Source of the DNA: Oryzibacter oryziterrae
Lineage (GTDB): Bacteria; Pseudomonadota; Alphaproteobacteria; Rhizobiales; Pleomorphomonadaceae
Length of the DNA: 64,000 bases
NCBI RefSeq assembly: GCF_021864535.1
Contig: NZ_JAKJIC010000001.1
Coordinates: 62,001 to 126,000 of the forward strand
Direction of reading: 5' to 3'
Numbering within the stretch: position 1 is the stretch's first letter; each line of letters starts with the position of its first letter. The notes beneath the pieces were generated by a model. It did no database searches and was not told the origin of the DNA. It saw only the letters and a list, made by a program, of their open reading frames with translations. A program made the position numbers and the translations under genes. Of the stretch, positions 11,223 to 20,043 are shown in pieces.

Positions 11223-12422
11223 ATGATGTCCGTCGAACAAGACCAGATCCATGATGTCGCGGTAGTTGGCGCCGGGCCTGCCGGTCTGACGGCAGCCATT
11301 GCACTCGTCGACGCCGGGCTTTCGGTGGCCCTGATTGCCCCCGAGACGCTGGCGGAAGATTGGCGCACCACGGCGCTGCTTGGCGCATCGGTGGACTTTC
11401 TGGATCGGCTGGGTGCCTGGCAGCTCATGTCGGCTCATGCGGCGCCGCTCAAGACCATGCGCCTCATCGATGGCACCCGGCGGCTCATCCGCGCCCCGGA
11501 AGTGGCTTTTCACGCCTCCGAGGTCGGCCGCGACGCCTTTGGCTACAATGTCCCGAACACGGCGCTGACCGGCGGTCTCGCGCAAGAAGTTGCCCGCCGC
11601 GGCGACAGTCTCCGACGGGTGCCCGCGCTGATGACGGCGATCGATCTTGGCGAGCGCCAGGCGACGATCACCACATCGAGGGGCGAAACCATCAAGGCCC
11701 GACTGGTGGTGGCCGCCGATGGTCGCAAGTCGCTCGTGCGCGAGGCGGCGGGGATCAAGCTCAAGTCCTGGAGCTATCCGCAGACGGCGCTGGTTCTGAA
11801 CCTCGAGCACAGCGGGCCGCACAACGATACCTCGACCGAGTTTCACACGGAGACCGGCCCCTTCACCTTGGTCCCGCTCGACCGTCGCCGCTCGTCGCTG
11901 GTCTGCATCGAGAAGCCCGAGGTGGCCGAGCGCCTGTCGGCGCTGGACGACGCGGCACTCGCAACTGAACTCGAACGGCGTTCGCACTCGCTGCTCGGGC
12001 GTCTCAAGATTGCCAGCCCGCGCCAATGCTGGCCCATGTCCGGCTTCAAGGCCGAGACGCTTGCCGGGCGTCGCGTGGTGCTGATCGGTGAGGCGGCGCA
12101 CGGCTTCCCGCCGATCGGGGCGCAAGGCTTCAATCTCAGCCTGCGCGACATCGGCGATCTCGCTGATATCGCCGTACGATTCCGCGGGCGCGGCGATGAG
12201 ATCGGCGGCGCCGAGTTCATCGATCGCTATCAGTCCTCCCGCCAGCGCGACGTGGCGAGCCGGGTCTATGGCGTCGACCTGCTCAATCGGTCGCTGCTGT
12301 CGGATCTGTTGCCCGTGCAGGCGGTCCGCGCCATCGGCCTGGAGGCAGCCCGTGTCCTGCCGCCTTTCCGCAAGCTGTTGATGCGCGAAGGCCTTGGCGC
12401 CGCCGCACGCTCGATCTTCTGA
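11223..12422 (+). CDS. UbiH/UbiF-family FAD-dependent hydroxylase
   Basis: Flavoprotein monooxygenase of about 400 residues. It has the N-terminal dinucleotide fold AVVGAGPAGLTAAIAL, the middle VVAADGRKSLVREAAG (DG motif), and the second FAD motif VVLIGEAAHGFPPIGAQGFNLSLRD. The GAQGFNLSLRD form is typical of ubiquinone ring hydroxylases (UbiH, UbiF, UbiI, UbiL), so hydroxylation of a ubiquinone precursor is the likely job; which ring position is not decidable by reading. GGGAG precedes a doublet of ATGs at 11223 and 11226. It converges on the Tat repeat gene with only 15 bp between stops. Confidence 0.88.
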   Translation: MMSVEQDQIHDVAVVGAGPAGLTAAIALVDAGLSVALIAPETLAEDWRTTALLGASVDFLDRLGAWQLMSAHAAPLKTMRLIDGTRRLIRAPEVAFHASEVGRDAFGYNVPNTALTGGLAQEVARRGDSLRRVPALMTAIDLGERQATITTSRGETIKARLVVAADGRKSLVREAAGIKLKSWSYPQTALVLNLEHSGPHNDTSTEFHTETGPFTLVPLDRRRSSLVCIEKPEVAERLSALDDAALATELERRSHSLLGRLKIASPRQCWPMSGFKAETLAGRRVVLIGEAAHGFPPIGAQGFNLSLRDIGDLADIAVRFRGRGDEIGGAEFIDRYQSSRQRDVASRVYGVDLLNRSLLSDLLPVQAVRAIGLEAARVLPPFRKLLMREGLGAAARSIF

Positions 12423-12437
12423 GGCGCGGCTGTACGG

Positions 12438-13811
12438 TCAGCTGAGGCTGTTCTTGTCGAGGATCAGGCCGGGATAGGCGCCGCTGGCCGCTTCCACGAG
12501 TTCATCGGTCGCAAAGTCCGCCCAGCGCATGCCGCGGATGCCGCCGGCTTGCACGTCGGCAATCAGATTGCCGCTGATCATGGTCTGGCCGACGCCTTCG
12601 ACGACGGACACGCCGATGCCTGTGCCGGCCTTGCGGATCATGTTGCCGCTGGCGATCACGTTGCGCATGTAGGGGCCCCAGCCGAGCTGCAGGCCGAGCG
12701 TTGCGGCGGTGTCGATGACATTGGCGGAGACGGTCGTGTCGGCTTCCACATAGATGCCGACACCGAAGTCGAGACCGCTCTCGTCCTTGTAGGGGCCGCC
12801 CTTGTGCAGGTTGCGGACGATGTTGCCGGATACGTTGGCGAGGCGCCCGCCTTCATTGAAGTTGGCGATGGAGATACCGACGGCGGCCGTGTCCACCACA
12901 TTGTTGGCGATCATGGCGCCTTCGAAGGCGAACTCGGAATAGATCGCGGTCTCGCCGGAGCGCAGGCACTGGTTGGTGGCAATCTGCACGTTGCTGGCAG
13001 AGTTGGCGCGGATGGCCGAGAAGGCGCAATCGGAGACGTGATTGTCGCTCAGGATCACGCCGCCAGCGCGGAAGACATTGATGCCGTTGCCATTCTGACC
13101 TGTGCCCCCCGATTTGGCCGCGATGCGGGCAACGCGGTTGCGCGAGACGATGGTGCCGTCTTCGCCCACCGTCCAGCGATAGACCAGGATGCCGCCGTCG
13201 CCGCAGTCGGTGACCGTGTTGTCCGATATCTCCAGCCCGTGAGCATCGACCGACCAGACGCCCGCATCGCGCGCGCCGGTGAACTTCGACTGCGACACGC
13301 GTCCCGACACTTGCTGCAGGGAGAGGGCGTGGCCGGCGCTGCCGAGCACCTCGGACCGGCCGACGGTCAGATCGCTGACATTGCGGAAGCTGACGAGACC
13401 GGCGGCGTCCTCGGACAAAGCGCGGTTGGCACCGTCGAAGACGACGCCGTCGATAGTGACGCCGGTTGCGTCCTCGCCTGCCAACAGATAGCCGCCGCCG
13501 GTGTAGACCAGACGCGTTTCGCCCTCGATGCCGATGATGCGCAGCCGGGCGGGCAGGCGGATGTTGGAAACCTCATAGCGTCCCGGCGGCAGGAACAGCG
13601 GCTTGCCTTCGCTGGCAGCCTTGTCGATCGCCTTCTGCAGTGTGGTGCTCTGGTCGTCTGGAGCGCCGGCGGTGAGGCCGATGTCGGTGGCCGGCAGGCT
13701 GCCGCGCAGGTCGGCCAGTTGAACGCGACGCATGTCCGCACGCGCCGGGACGGCGGTCAGTGCCGTACCCAGGCTGGCAACCGTGCCAAAGAGGAACGCG
13801 CGGCGGTCCAT
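12438..13811 (-). CDS. Tat-exported repetitive beta-helix protein (TIGR03808-like)
   Basis: The N terminus MDRRAFLFGTVASLG is a twin-arginine signal followed by a hydrophobic stretch and AVPARA cleavage-like site, so export of a folded protein to the periplasm is likely. The rest is a parallel beta-helix pattern with recurring rungs such as GVTIDGVVFDGANRAL, HGLEISDNTVTDCGDGG and VQIATNQCLRSGETAIYSE. This matches a family of Tat-dependent repeat proteins known mainly from Hyphomicrobiales and lacking an assigned function; pectate-lyase-like folds often bind or cut polysaccharides. An ATG at 13811 gives the best Tat signal; a GTG nine bases upstream is also open. Its ribosome binding site lies in a strong hairpin. 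Confidence 0.85.
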   Translation of the reverse strand: MDRRAFLFGTVASLGTALTAVPARADMRRVQLADLRGSLPATDIGLTAGAPDDQSTTLQKAIDKAASEGKPLFLPPGRYEVSNIRLPARLRIIGIEGETRLVYTGGGYLLAGEDATGVTIDGVVFDGANRALSEDAAGLVSFRNVSDLTVGRSEVLGSAGHALSLQQVSGRVSQSKFTGARDAGVWSVDAHGLEISDNTVTDCGDGGILVYRWTVGEDGTIVSRNRVARIAAKSGGTGQNGNGINVFRAGGVILSDNHVSDCAFSAIRANSASNVQIATNQCLRSGETAIYSEFAFEGAMIANNVVDTAAVGISIANFNEGGRLANVSGNIVRNLHKGGPYKDESGLDFGVGIYVEADTTVSANVIDTAATLGLQLGWGPYMRNVIASGNMIRKAGTGIGVSVVEGVGQTMISGNLIADVQAGGIRGMRWADFATDELVEAASGAYPGLILDKNSLS

Positions 13812-13819
13812 GAACAACA

Positions 13820-13847
13820 CTCCCTGCAGCTGTCAGACTGCAGGGAG
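13820..13847 (-). promoter_or_regulatory. Hairpin that buries the ribosome binding site of the Tat repeat gene
   Basis: On the minus-strand RNA, CTCCCTGCAG pairs perfectly with CTGCAGGGAG across an 8-base loop. The second arm contains AGGGAG, the only Shine-Dalgarno-like element, 8 bases before the ATG at 13811. Just upstream, AACACTCC can pair with GGAGTGTT that overlaps the second arm, so an alternative fold exists. There is no run of U after the stem, so a terminator for the upstream glucosidase gene is less likely than translational control, though both remain possible. Confidence 0.55.
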
Positions 13848-13888
13848 CAAGGAGTGTTCCGCGGGTATTTGTTCCTATTCGGCACAGA

Positions 13889-15550
13889 TCAGGCGAGGTC
13901 GGCGATGAAGAGATCTTCCGGCCCGAGCTTGATCACGTCGCCCTTGAGGCTGGCGCCGAAGCCAAGATCGGCAGCGGTTGCGACTTTCACGTCCGCCGGG
14001 AGCGTGAAGCGCGCCCGCTTCTGGGCGAAGTTGACGACCACCAGCATTTTCGACGCACCGGCTTGGCGGACGAAGGCGAGCAGGTCACCGCGGGTCGGCA
14101 GGAAGCTGATCGAGCCGGAGATCAGGGCAGGGCGGGTCTTGCGGAAGGCGATCATCGCCCGGTAGTGCTCGAATACGGAGCCCGGGACACCTTGCTGCTG
14201 ATCGACAGCCCTGGTCTTGTGCTCATCGGGCACGGGCAGCCAGGGCTTGGCGCTCGAGAAGCCGCCGAAGGGCGCGTCGGCGCTCCAGACCATCGGCGTG
14301 CGGCAACCGTCGCGTCCCTTGAACTCGGGCCAGAAGCGAATGCCATAGGGATCGACCAGATCTTCAAACGCGAGATCGGCTTCGGTCAGCCCAAGCTCTT
14401 CGCCCTCGTAGAGGCAGACCGAGCCGCGCAGGCTCATCAGCAGCGTGGCCAGCAGCTTGGCCTGCCGGACGGGATCCTGGGTCTTGTCGAGGAAGCGGGA
14501 GGCGTGCCGCTTCACGTCGTGGTTCGAATAGGCCCAGCAGGGCCAGCCGTCGCCGGCCCTGGCCTCGAAGGTCTTCATTGTCCGCTCGAAGAAGTCGCGG
14601 CTGTATTCGCCGCCGAGCAGGTCGAAGGTGTAGCACATGTGCAGCTTGTCGCCGCCGGCGGTATAGGCGGCCATGGTCTCCAGCGACCGCTCGCCGTCGC
14701 CCACTTCACCGATGGTGGTGGTGCCGGGATACTGGTTCAGCAGTGCCCGCATGCGCGCGAGGAAGGCGACGTTCTCCGGCTGCGTCTTGTCGTAGAGGTG
14801 CTTCTGGCGGCCATAGGGGTTCACCAGCGGCGCGTCGTTGGCCGAGGGCTTGCGCCGCATGGCCGGGTTGTTGCGCAGCTTTGCGTCGTGGAAATAGTAG
14901 TTCACGGTGTCCAGGCGGAAACCGTCGACGCCGCGGTCCAGCCAGAATTTCAGCACGCCAAGCAGGGCATCCTGAACGTCCGGATTGTGGAAGTTGAGGT
15001 CCGGCTGGCTGGCCAGGAAGTTGTGCATGAAGAACTGGCAGCGGCGGCTGTCCCACTCCCAGGCCGGGCCACCGAAGACGGAGAGCCAGTTGTTGGGTGC
15101 GGTGCCGTCGGGCGCGGCTTCCGCCCACACGTACCAGTCGGCCTTGGGGTTGTCCTTGGACGAGCGGCTTTCCTTGAACCATGGGTGCTGGTCGGAGGTG
15201 TGCGAGATCACCTGATCGATGATGATCTTGATGCCGCGCGCGTGGGCGGCGGCGATGAGGTCGTCGAAGTCCTTGAGATTGCCGAAGATCGGATCGACGT
15301 CGCAATAGTCCGAGACGTCGTAGCCGAAGTCCTTCATGGGGGAGGTGAAGAAGGGCGACAGCCAGATGGCGTCGATGCCCAGTTCCTGCAGGTAGTCGAT
15401 ACGGGCGGTCACGCCGGCCAGATCGCCGATTCCATCGCCATTGGTGTCCTGAAACGAGCGCGGATAAACCTGGTAGATCACGGCACCACGCCACCAGTCT
15501 GGATTTGAAGCGCGATCGGTCTTGATGGGGGCCGTGACATGCTGATTCAT
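13889..15550 (-). CDS. GH13 alpha-glucosidase (oligo-1,6-glucosidase type)
   Basis: Cytoplasmic glycoside hydrolase of family 13, 553 residues, no signal peptide. The barrel shows the conserved blocks: WWRGAVIYQVYPRSFQDTNGDG at the start, DQVISHTSDQHPWF, GFRLDTVNYY (nucleophile Asp), the general acid in TTIGEVGDGE, and YSNHDVKRHASR. These fit hydrolysis of terminal alpha-glucosidic bonds in sucrose, maltose or isomaltose-type sugars, as in rhizobial AglA. The start at 15550 removes a poorly conserved 27-residue extension. It is divergent from a LacI regulator that probably controls it. The aglEFGK transporter genes usual in rhizobia are not adjacent. Confidence 0.93.
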   Translation of the reverse strand: MNQHVTAPIKTDRASNPDWWRGAVIYQVYPRSFQDTNGDGIGDLAGVTARIDYLQELGIDAIWLSPFFTSPMKDFGYDVSDYCDVDPIFGNLKDFDDLIAAAHARGIKIIIDQVISHTSDQHPWFKESRSSKDNPKADWYVWAEAAPDGTAPNNWLSVFGGPAWEWDSRRCQFFMHNFLASQPDLNFHNPDVQDALLGVLKFWLDRGVDGFRLDTVNYYFHDAKLRNNPAMRRKPSANDAPLVNPYGRQKHLYDKTQPENVAFLARMRALLNQYPGTTTIGEVGDGERSLETMAAYTAGGDKLHMCYTFDLLGGEYSRDFFERTMKTFEARAGDGWPCWAYSNHDVKRHASRFLDKTQDPVRQAKLLATLLMSLRGSVCLYEGEELGLTEADLAFEDLVDPYGIRFWPEFKGRDGCRTPMVWSADAPFGGFSSAKPWLPVPDEHKTRAVDQQQGVPGSVFEHYRAMIAFRKTRPALISGSISFLPTRGDLLAFVRQAGASKMLVVVNFAQKRARFTLPADVKVATAADLGFGASLKGDVIKLGPEDLFIADLA

Positions 15551-15843
15551 GGTTGTCTGCGTCTTTCCGTGGGGGCGGGAACCGAGGAACACCTTCACTT
15601 TTCCCACGAGTTTTGCATCAGCGAAAGGCATAAGGCCAGCTCTTTTGCGGCCGGTTCAACCAAAGGGGGCGTTGTGTGGCGAAAGCTGTTTGCCGAATGT
15701 GGGGGATTGATCGGTAAGCCTTTGTGTTCACGGCGGAAATCGTGCTAAAGAAGGGGCTGGCTAATGAAACTGGCGGGGGTCGGTTTGCTGGCCGAAGTTC
15801 CGGCGAAACCGTCGCGGTTTCCATTGGGTGTTTTGATAGAGCT
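15551..15843. other. Divergent promoter region, glucosidase and LacI regulator
   Basis: No gene is seen. It must hold the promoters for the glucosidase and the regulator. A LacI-type operator is expected, but only a weak imperfect palindrome around 15675-15695 was found by eye, so no operator is claimed. Confidence 0.3.
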
Positions 15844-16857
15844 ATGAATCTCAAACAATTGGCTGCGGAACTGGGGCTGTCGCAGACCACCGTCAGCAGG
15901 GCGCTCAACGGTTATCCCGAAGTCAATGCCAAGACGAAGGAGCTCGTCCTGGCTGCGGCGCAGCGTCATGGCTATCGGGCCAGCCCCGCCGCCCGGCGGC
16001 TTGCGACCGGCAAGGCACACGCGCTTGGCGTTGTTTTTCCAATGGAAAGCAACGTGTTGCTCGATCCGCTCTATGTCGAGTTTCTTGCCGGCGTTGCCGA
16101 GACCTGCGGCCAGGCCGGGTTTGACATTCTGGTCAGTCCGACGACGCAGGCGGGCGAGCTCTCCACATATCGCCGTCTGGCGCAGGACGGCACCGTTGAC
16201 GCCGTGCTGATTTCGTCGCCGCGCAACGTTGACCCGCGCATGGAACTGCTCAAGGACATCGGCTTTCCCTTCGTGGTGCACGGCCGCCCACCGGAGTCCG
16301 ATGGCGTCGCCTTCCTGGACATCGACAACCGGGACGCCTTCCTGCATGCGACGCGGTTCCTGATCCATCTCGGTCATCAGCGGATCGCCATGTTGAACGG
16401 CGAGGACCGCTTCACCTTTGCGGCGGATCGGTTGGCGGGGGCTGCCGGTGCCTATGCCGAGGCGGGGATCGATCCTTCTCTGCTTTCTGTCGATCATGCG
16501 CCGATGACCGTCGAGAATGGCTACCGCCTCGCCCGTCAGGTGCTGGCGCGTCCGGACCGGCCGACGGCGCTGCTGTGTGCATCGGTTCTGGTGGCGCTTG
16601 GCGCCCTGCGGGCGGCGGCCGAACTCGGCCTCGACGTGCCGCGCGACCTGTCCATTGTCGCCCATGACGACGACATGCCGGCCTTCCAGCCCGATCACAT
16701 GCACCCGCCGCTGACGACGACGCGATCCTCCATCCGTACGGCTGGGGCGCGCGTGGCCGAGATCGCGCTCGGGCGGCTCGCCGGTGAGGCGCCTCTTGTC
16801 CAGGAAGTCTGGAAGGTGGATCTGATCGTGCGCAGCTCCACGGCTCCGGCCATTTGA
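15844..16857 (+). CDS. LacI-family transcriptional regulator (AglR-like)
   Basis: 337 residues: an N-terminal helix-turn-helix (MNLKQLAAELGLSQTTVSRA, hinge region with SPAARRLATGKA) and a periplasmic-binding-like effector domain with FVVHGRPPE and SIVAHDDD. LacI regulators usually repress a nearby sugar gene set until an inducer binds. Divergence from the glucosidase suggests it senses an alpha-glucoside. The start at 15844 is chosen because LacI proteins begin directly with the helix-turn-helix; the longer open frame upstream reads through the promoter region. Confidence 0.92.
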   Translation: MNLKQLAAELGLSQTTVSRALNGYPEVNAKTKELVLAAAQRHGYRASPAARRLATGKAHALGVVFPMESNVLLDPLYVEFLAGVAETCGQAGFDILVSPTTQAGELSTYRRLAQDGTVDAVLISSPRNVDPRMELLKDIGFPFVVHGRPPESDGVAFLDIDNRDAFLHATRFLIHLGHQRIAMLNGEDRFTFAADRLAGAAGAYAEAGIDPSLLSVDHAPMTVENGYRLARQVLARPDRPTALLCASVLVALGALRAAAELGLDVPRDLSIVAHDDDMPAFQPDHMHPPLTTTRSSIRTAGARVAEIALGRLAGEAPLVQEVWKVDLIVRSSTAPAI

Positions 16858-17154
16858 GGAGCCCCTCCGGGCTGGTTGGCAACGCTCATTTCTCTGCGGA
16901 CGATCCGGACTTAAGTCCGTCGAAGGCGGGACTATTTTGCTCGATTTAGAGGGCGGAACCGCGGTTTTGAGCTGACGTTTCGGCTGACCGCTGCTTTCGA
17001 GGTAAAATATTCTAATCGGCACCGGAAATACGATGCGCCTATCCTTGTTCGCCAGATGTTGCCTTGGTACCCGTGGCTTCATAGGAAGCCGGGCTGCGCA
17101 TATGGCAAGGCTTGGCAGGTCACTCGCGTGGCGCGGTGGCCTTGAAGGGGTGTC
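16858..17154. other. Spacer upstream of cysD with a 14-bp palindrome
   Basis: No gene is seen. CGGACTTAAGTCCG at 16906-16919 is a perfect 14-bp palindrome about 235 bp upstream of cysD. It may be a regulator site or part of the LacI gene's transcript end; no T-run follows it. A promoter for cysDNC should lie in this segment but no clear pair of hexamers was recognised. Confidence 0.35.
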
Positions 17155-18069
17155 GTGCCAGTGTCCAAGGATCGTCTGACCCATCTGAAGCGGCTCGAAG
17201 CCGAATCCATCCACATCATTCGTGAAGTGGCCGCGGAATTCAAAAATCCGGTGATGCTCTATTCCATCGGCAAGGACTCGTCGGTGATGCTGCACCTGAC
17301 GATGAAGGCCTTCTATCCGTCCAAGCCGCCGTTCCCGCTGATGCATGTGGACACCACCTGGAAGTTCCGCGAGATGATCTCGTTTCGCGACGAGACGGCC
17401 AAGCGGCTCGGTCTGGATCTGATCGTGCACACCAACCCCGACGGCAAGCGCGACAACATCAATCCCTTCACCCACGGCTCATCCGTCTACACCAACGTCA
17501 TGAAGACCGAGGCGCTGAAGCAGGCGCTGACGGCGCACGGCTTTGACGCGGCCTTTGGCGGCGCCCGGCGCGATGAGGAAAAGAGTCGCGCCAAGGAGCG
17601 CATCTTCTCCTTCCGCACGGCAACCCACGCCTGGGATCCCAAGAACCAGCGTCCGGAGCTGTGGAAGCTCTACAATTCGCGCGTCCGCCCGGGTGAGAGC
17701 ATTCGCGTGTTCCCGCTCAGCAATTGGACCGAGCTGGACATCTGGCAGTATATCCTCCTCGAGAACATCCCCATCGTGCCGCTCTATTTCGCCAAGGAGC
17801 GCCCGGTGGTGGAGCGCAACGGCCAGCTTCTGATGGTCGACGACGAACGCATGCCGATCGCATCAGGTGAAACCATCGAGAACCGCCTGATCCGCTTCCG
17901 CACGCTCGGCTGCTATCCGCTGACGGCGGCCATCGAGAGCCCGGCCGCGACCTTGCCGGAAATCGTGCGCGAAATGCTGCTGGCGCGGACCTCGGAACGC
18001 TCGGGCCGTCTGATCGACCATGACGACAGCGCCTCCATGGAAAAGAAGAAGAAGGAAGGCTATTTCTGA
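17155..18069 (+). CDS. cysD: Sulfate adenylyltransferase subunit CysD
   Basis: Small subunit of ATP sulfurylase, which makes adenosine 5-phosphosulfate from sulfate and ATP. It belongs to the PP-loop ATP pyrophosphatase fold: the motif [10 protein letters not shown] lies near residue 40, and [16 protein letters not shown] and the C-terminal [16 protein letters not shown] are typical. 304 residues is standard. The start is a GTG at 17155, with GAAGGGG just upstream; a second GTG at 17161 is possible. The stop overlaps the cysNC start (TGATG), which implies coupled translation of the two subunits. Confidence 0.96.
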   Translation: MPVSKDRLTHLKRLEAESIHIIREVAAEFKNPVMLYSIGKDSSVMLHLTMKAFYPSKPPFPLMHVDTTWKFREMISFRDETAKRLGLDLIVHTNPDGKRDNINPFTHGSSVYTNVMKTEALKQALTAHGFDAAFGGARRDEEKSRAKERIFSFRTATHAWDPKNQRPELWKLYNSRVRPGESIRVFPLSNWTELDIWQYILLENIPIVPLYFAKERPVVERNGQLLMVDDERMPIASGETIENRLIRFRTLGCYPLTAAIESPAATLPEIVREMLLARTSERSGRLIDHDDSASMEKKKKEGYF

Positions 18070-20000
18070 TGAGCGCCCTGGAATCCCTCGACGTTTCGGC
18101 CTTCACGGAATATCTCGCTCGCCACGAGAAGAAGAGCCTTCTTCGCTTCCTGACCTGCGGCTCGGTGGACGACGGCAAGTCGACGCTGATCGGCCGTCTG
18201 CTCTATGACACCAAGCTGCTGTTCGAAGATCAGCTGGCAAGCCTGGAGAAGGACTCCAAGAAGCACGGCACGGTGGGTGAGGACATCGACTTTGCGCTGC
18301 TGGTCGACGGCCTCGAGGCCGAGCGCGAGCAGGGCATCACCATCGACGTCGCCTACCGCTTCTTTGCCACCGACAAGCGCAAGTTCATCGTCGCCGATAC
18401 ACCGGGCCACGAGCAATATACGCGCAACATGGCGACCGGCGCGTCCAACTCCGATCTGGCCGTCATCCTGGTGGACAGCCGTTACGGCATCCTGACGCAG
18501 ACGCGGCGTCACTCGTTCATCGCCTCGCTGCTGGGCATCCGGCACGTGGTGCTGGCGGTGAACAAGATCGATCTCGCCGGCTATTCGGAAGACGTGTTCA
18601 ACAGGATCGTCGCCGAGTACAAGGCGTTTGCCGCCGACTTCGGCTTCCATACCTTCCAGCCGATCCCGCTGTCGGCGCGCTTCGGCGACAACGTGCTCGA
18701 ACGCGGTCCGAACATGCCCTGGTACACCGGGCCGACACTGGTCGAGCACCTGGAGACGGTGGACATCGAGCAGGATCTGGTGGCCAAGCCCTTCCGCATG
18801 CCGGTGCAGTGGGTGAACCGGCCCAATCTGGATTTCCGCGGTTTCTCGGGCACCATCGCCTCCGGGCTTGTGCGTCCGGGCGATGCCGTCGTGGTTGCCA
18901 AGTCCGGCCGGTCCTCCACCGTCAAGGCGATTGTCACGCATAATGGCGATCTGCCGGAAGCCGGCGCCGGCGAGGCGGTGACCATCACGCTCAACGACGA
19001 GATCGACATCTCGCGCGGCGATGTGCTGACGGCGCCGGACAATCGCCCGGAAGTGTCCGATCAGTTTGCCGCGCATCTGATCTGGATGGCGGACGAGCCG
19101 CTCTATCCGGGGCGCCCCTATCTGATCAAGCTCGGCACCAAGCTGGTGCCCGGTCAGGTCACCGAGATCAAGCACAAGATCGACGTCAACACCTTCAGCG
19201 AGTTGGCGGCGAAGACGCTGGCGCTCAATGAGGTTGCGGTGGTCAACTTTGCGCTCAGCGAAGCGATCGCCTTCGATCCCTATTGCGAGCATCACGACAC
19301 CGGCGCCTTCATCGTCATCGACCGCATCTCCAATCTCACGGTTGGTGCGGGCATGGTGGATTTCGGCCTGCGGCGCGCCAGCAACATTCACTGGCAGGCG
19401 CTGGATGTCACCAAGGAGTCGCGTGCGGCTGCCAAGCAACAGAAGCCGGTTGTTCTCTGGTTCACCGGCCTGTCGGGCTCGGGCAAGTCGACCATTGCCA
19501 ATCTCGTGGAGCGTCGGCTACATTCGCTCGATCGGCACACCTTCACGCTCGACGGCGACAATGTCCGGCACGGTCTCAACAAGGACCTCGGCTTCTCCGA
19601 CGCCGACCGCGTGGAGAACATCCGCCGCGTGGCCGAGACGGCCAAGCTGTTCGTCGATGCGGGCCTGATCGTTCTTGTGTCCTTCATCTCGCCCTTCCGC
19701 TCCGAGCGGCAGCTGGCTCGCGAGTTGCTGGAGGATGGCGAGTTTGTCGAGATCTTCGTCAACACGCCGCTGGACGTCGCCGAAGCGCGTGATCCCAAGG
19801 GGCTCTACAAGAAGGCGCGTGAAGGCAAGATCCAGAACTTCACCGGCATTTCCTCGCCCTACGAGGCGCCGGAAAATCCCGAGCTGACGCTGGACACGAC
19901 AGCCTATACCTCCGAGGAACTGGCCGATCAGATCGTGGCCTGGCTCGACAAGCGCGAGTATTTCGGCGCCGGCTCGATCTTCGGCGATTACTCGATCTGA
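18069..20000 (+). CDS. cysNC: Bifunctional sulfate adenylyltransferase subunit 1 / adenylylsulfate kinase
   Basis: Fusion of the CysN GTPase (residues about 1-440) and the CysC APS kinase (about 455-643), as in rhizobial NodQ. The GTPase half has [22 protein letters not shown] and NKIDLAGY and drives APS synthesis with CysD. The kinase half has [28 protein letters not shown] and FISPFRSER and makes PAPS. PAPS can feed cysteine synthesis or sulfation; no nod or sulfotransferase genes are nearby, so the housekeeping role is more likely. It is convergent with the MFS gene and followed by a hairpin. Confidence 0.96.
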   Translation: MSALESLDVSAFTEYLARHEKKSLLRFLTCGSVDDGKSTLIGRLLYDTKLLFEDQLASLEKDSKKHGTVGEDIDFALLVDGLEAEREQGITIDVAYRFFATDKRKFIVADTPGHEQYTRNMATGASNSDLAVILVDSRYGILTQTRRHSFIASLLGIRHVVLAVNKIDLAGYSEDVFNRIVAEYKAFAADFGFHTFQPIPLSARFGDNVLERGPNMPWYTGPTLVEHLETVDIEQDLVAKPFRMPVQWVNRPNLDFRGFSGTIASGLVRPGDAVVVAKSGRSSTVKAIVTHNGDLPEAGAGEAVTITLNDEIDISRGDVLTAPDNRPEVSDQFAAHLIWMADEPLYPGRPYLIKLGTKLVPGQVTEIKHKIDVNTFSELAAKTLALNEVAVVNFALSEAIAFDPYCEHHDTGAFIVIDRISNLTVGAGMVDFGLRRASNIHWQALDVTKESRAAAKQQKPVVLWFTGLSGSGKSTIANLVERRLHSLDRHTFTLDGDNVRHGLNKDLGFSDADRVENIRRVAETAKLFVDAGLIVLVSFISPFRSERQLARELLEDGEFVEIFVNTPLDVAEARDPKGLYKKAREGKIQNFTGISSPYEAPENPELTLDTTAYTSEELADQIVAWLDKREYFGAGSIFGDYSI

Positions 20001-20023
20001 CGTGTTTCATCGCAGACCGGTGG

Positions 20024-20043
20024 GACGCCCCGATGGGGGCGTC
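20024..20043. terminator. Hairpin between convergent cysNC and MFS genes
   Basis: GACGCCCC-GATG-GGGGCGTC is a perfect 8-bp stem with a 4-base loop between two convergent stops. It lacks a T-run on either strand, so it would be an atypical, possibly bidirectional, transcript end. Confidence 0.45.

Noticed and set aside
12549-15508. Long plus-strand frames across the Tat repeat gene and the glucosidase
   Set aside because: They are antisense to clear genes and contain only compositional Gly/Val/Ala-rich sequence.
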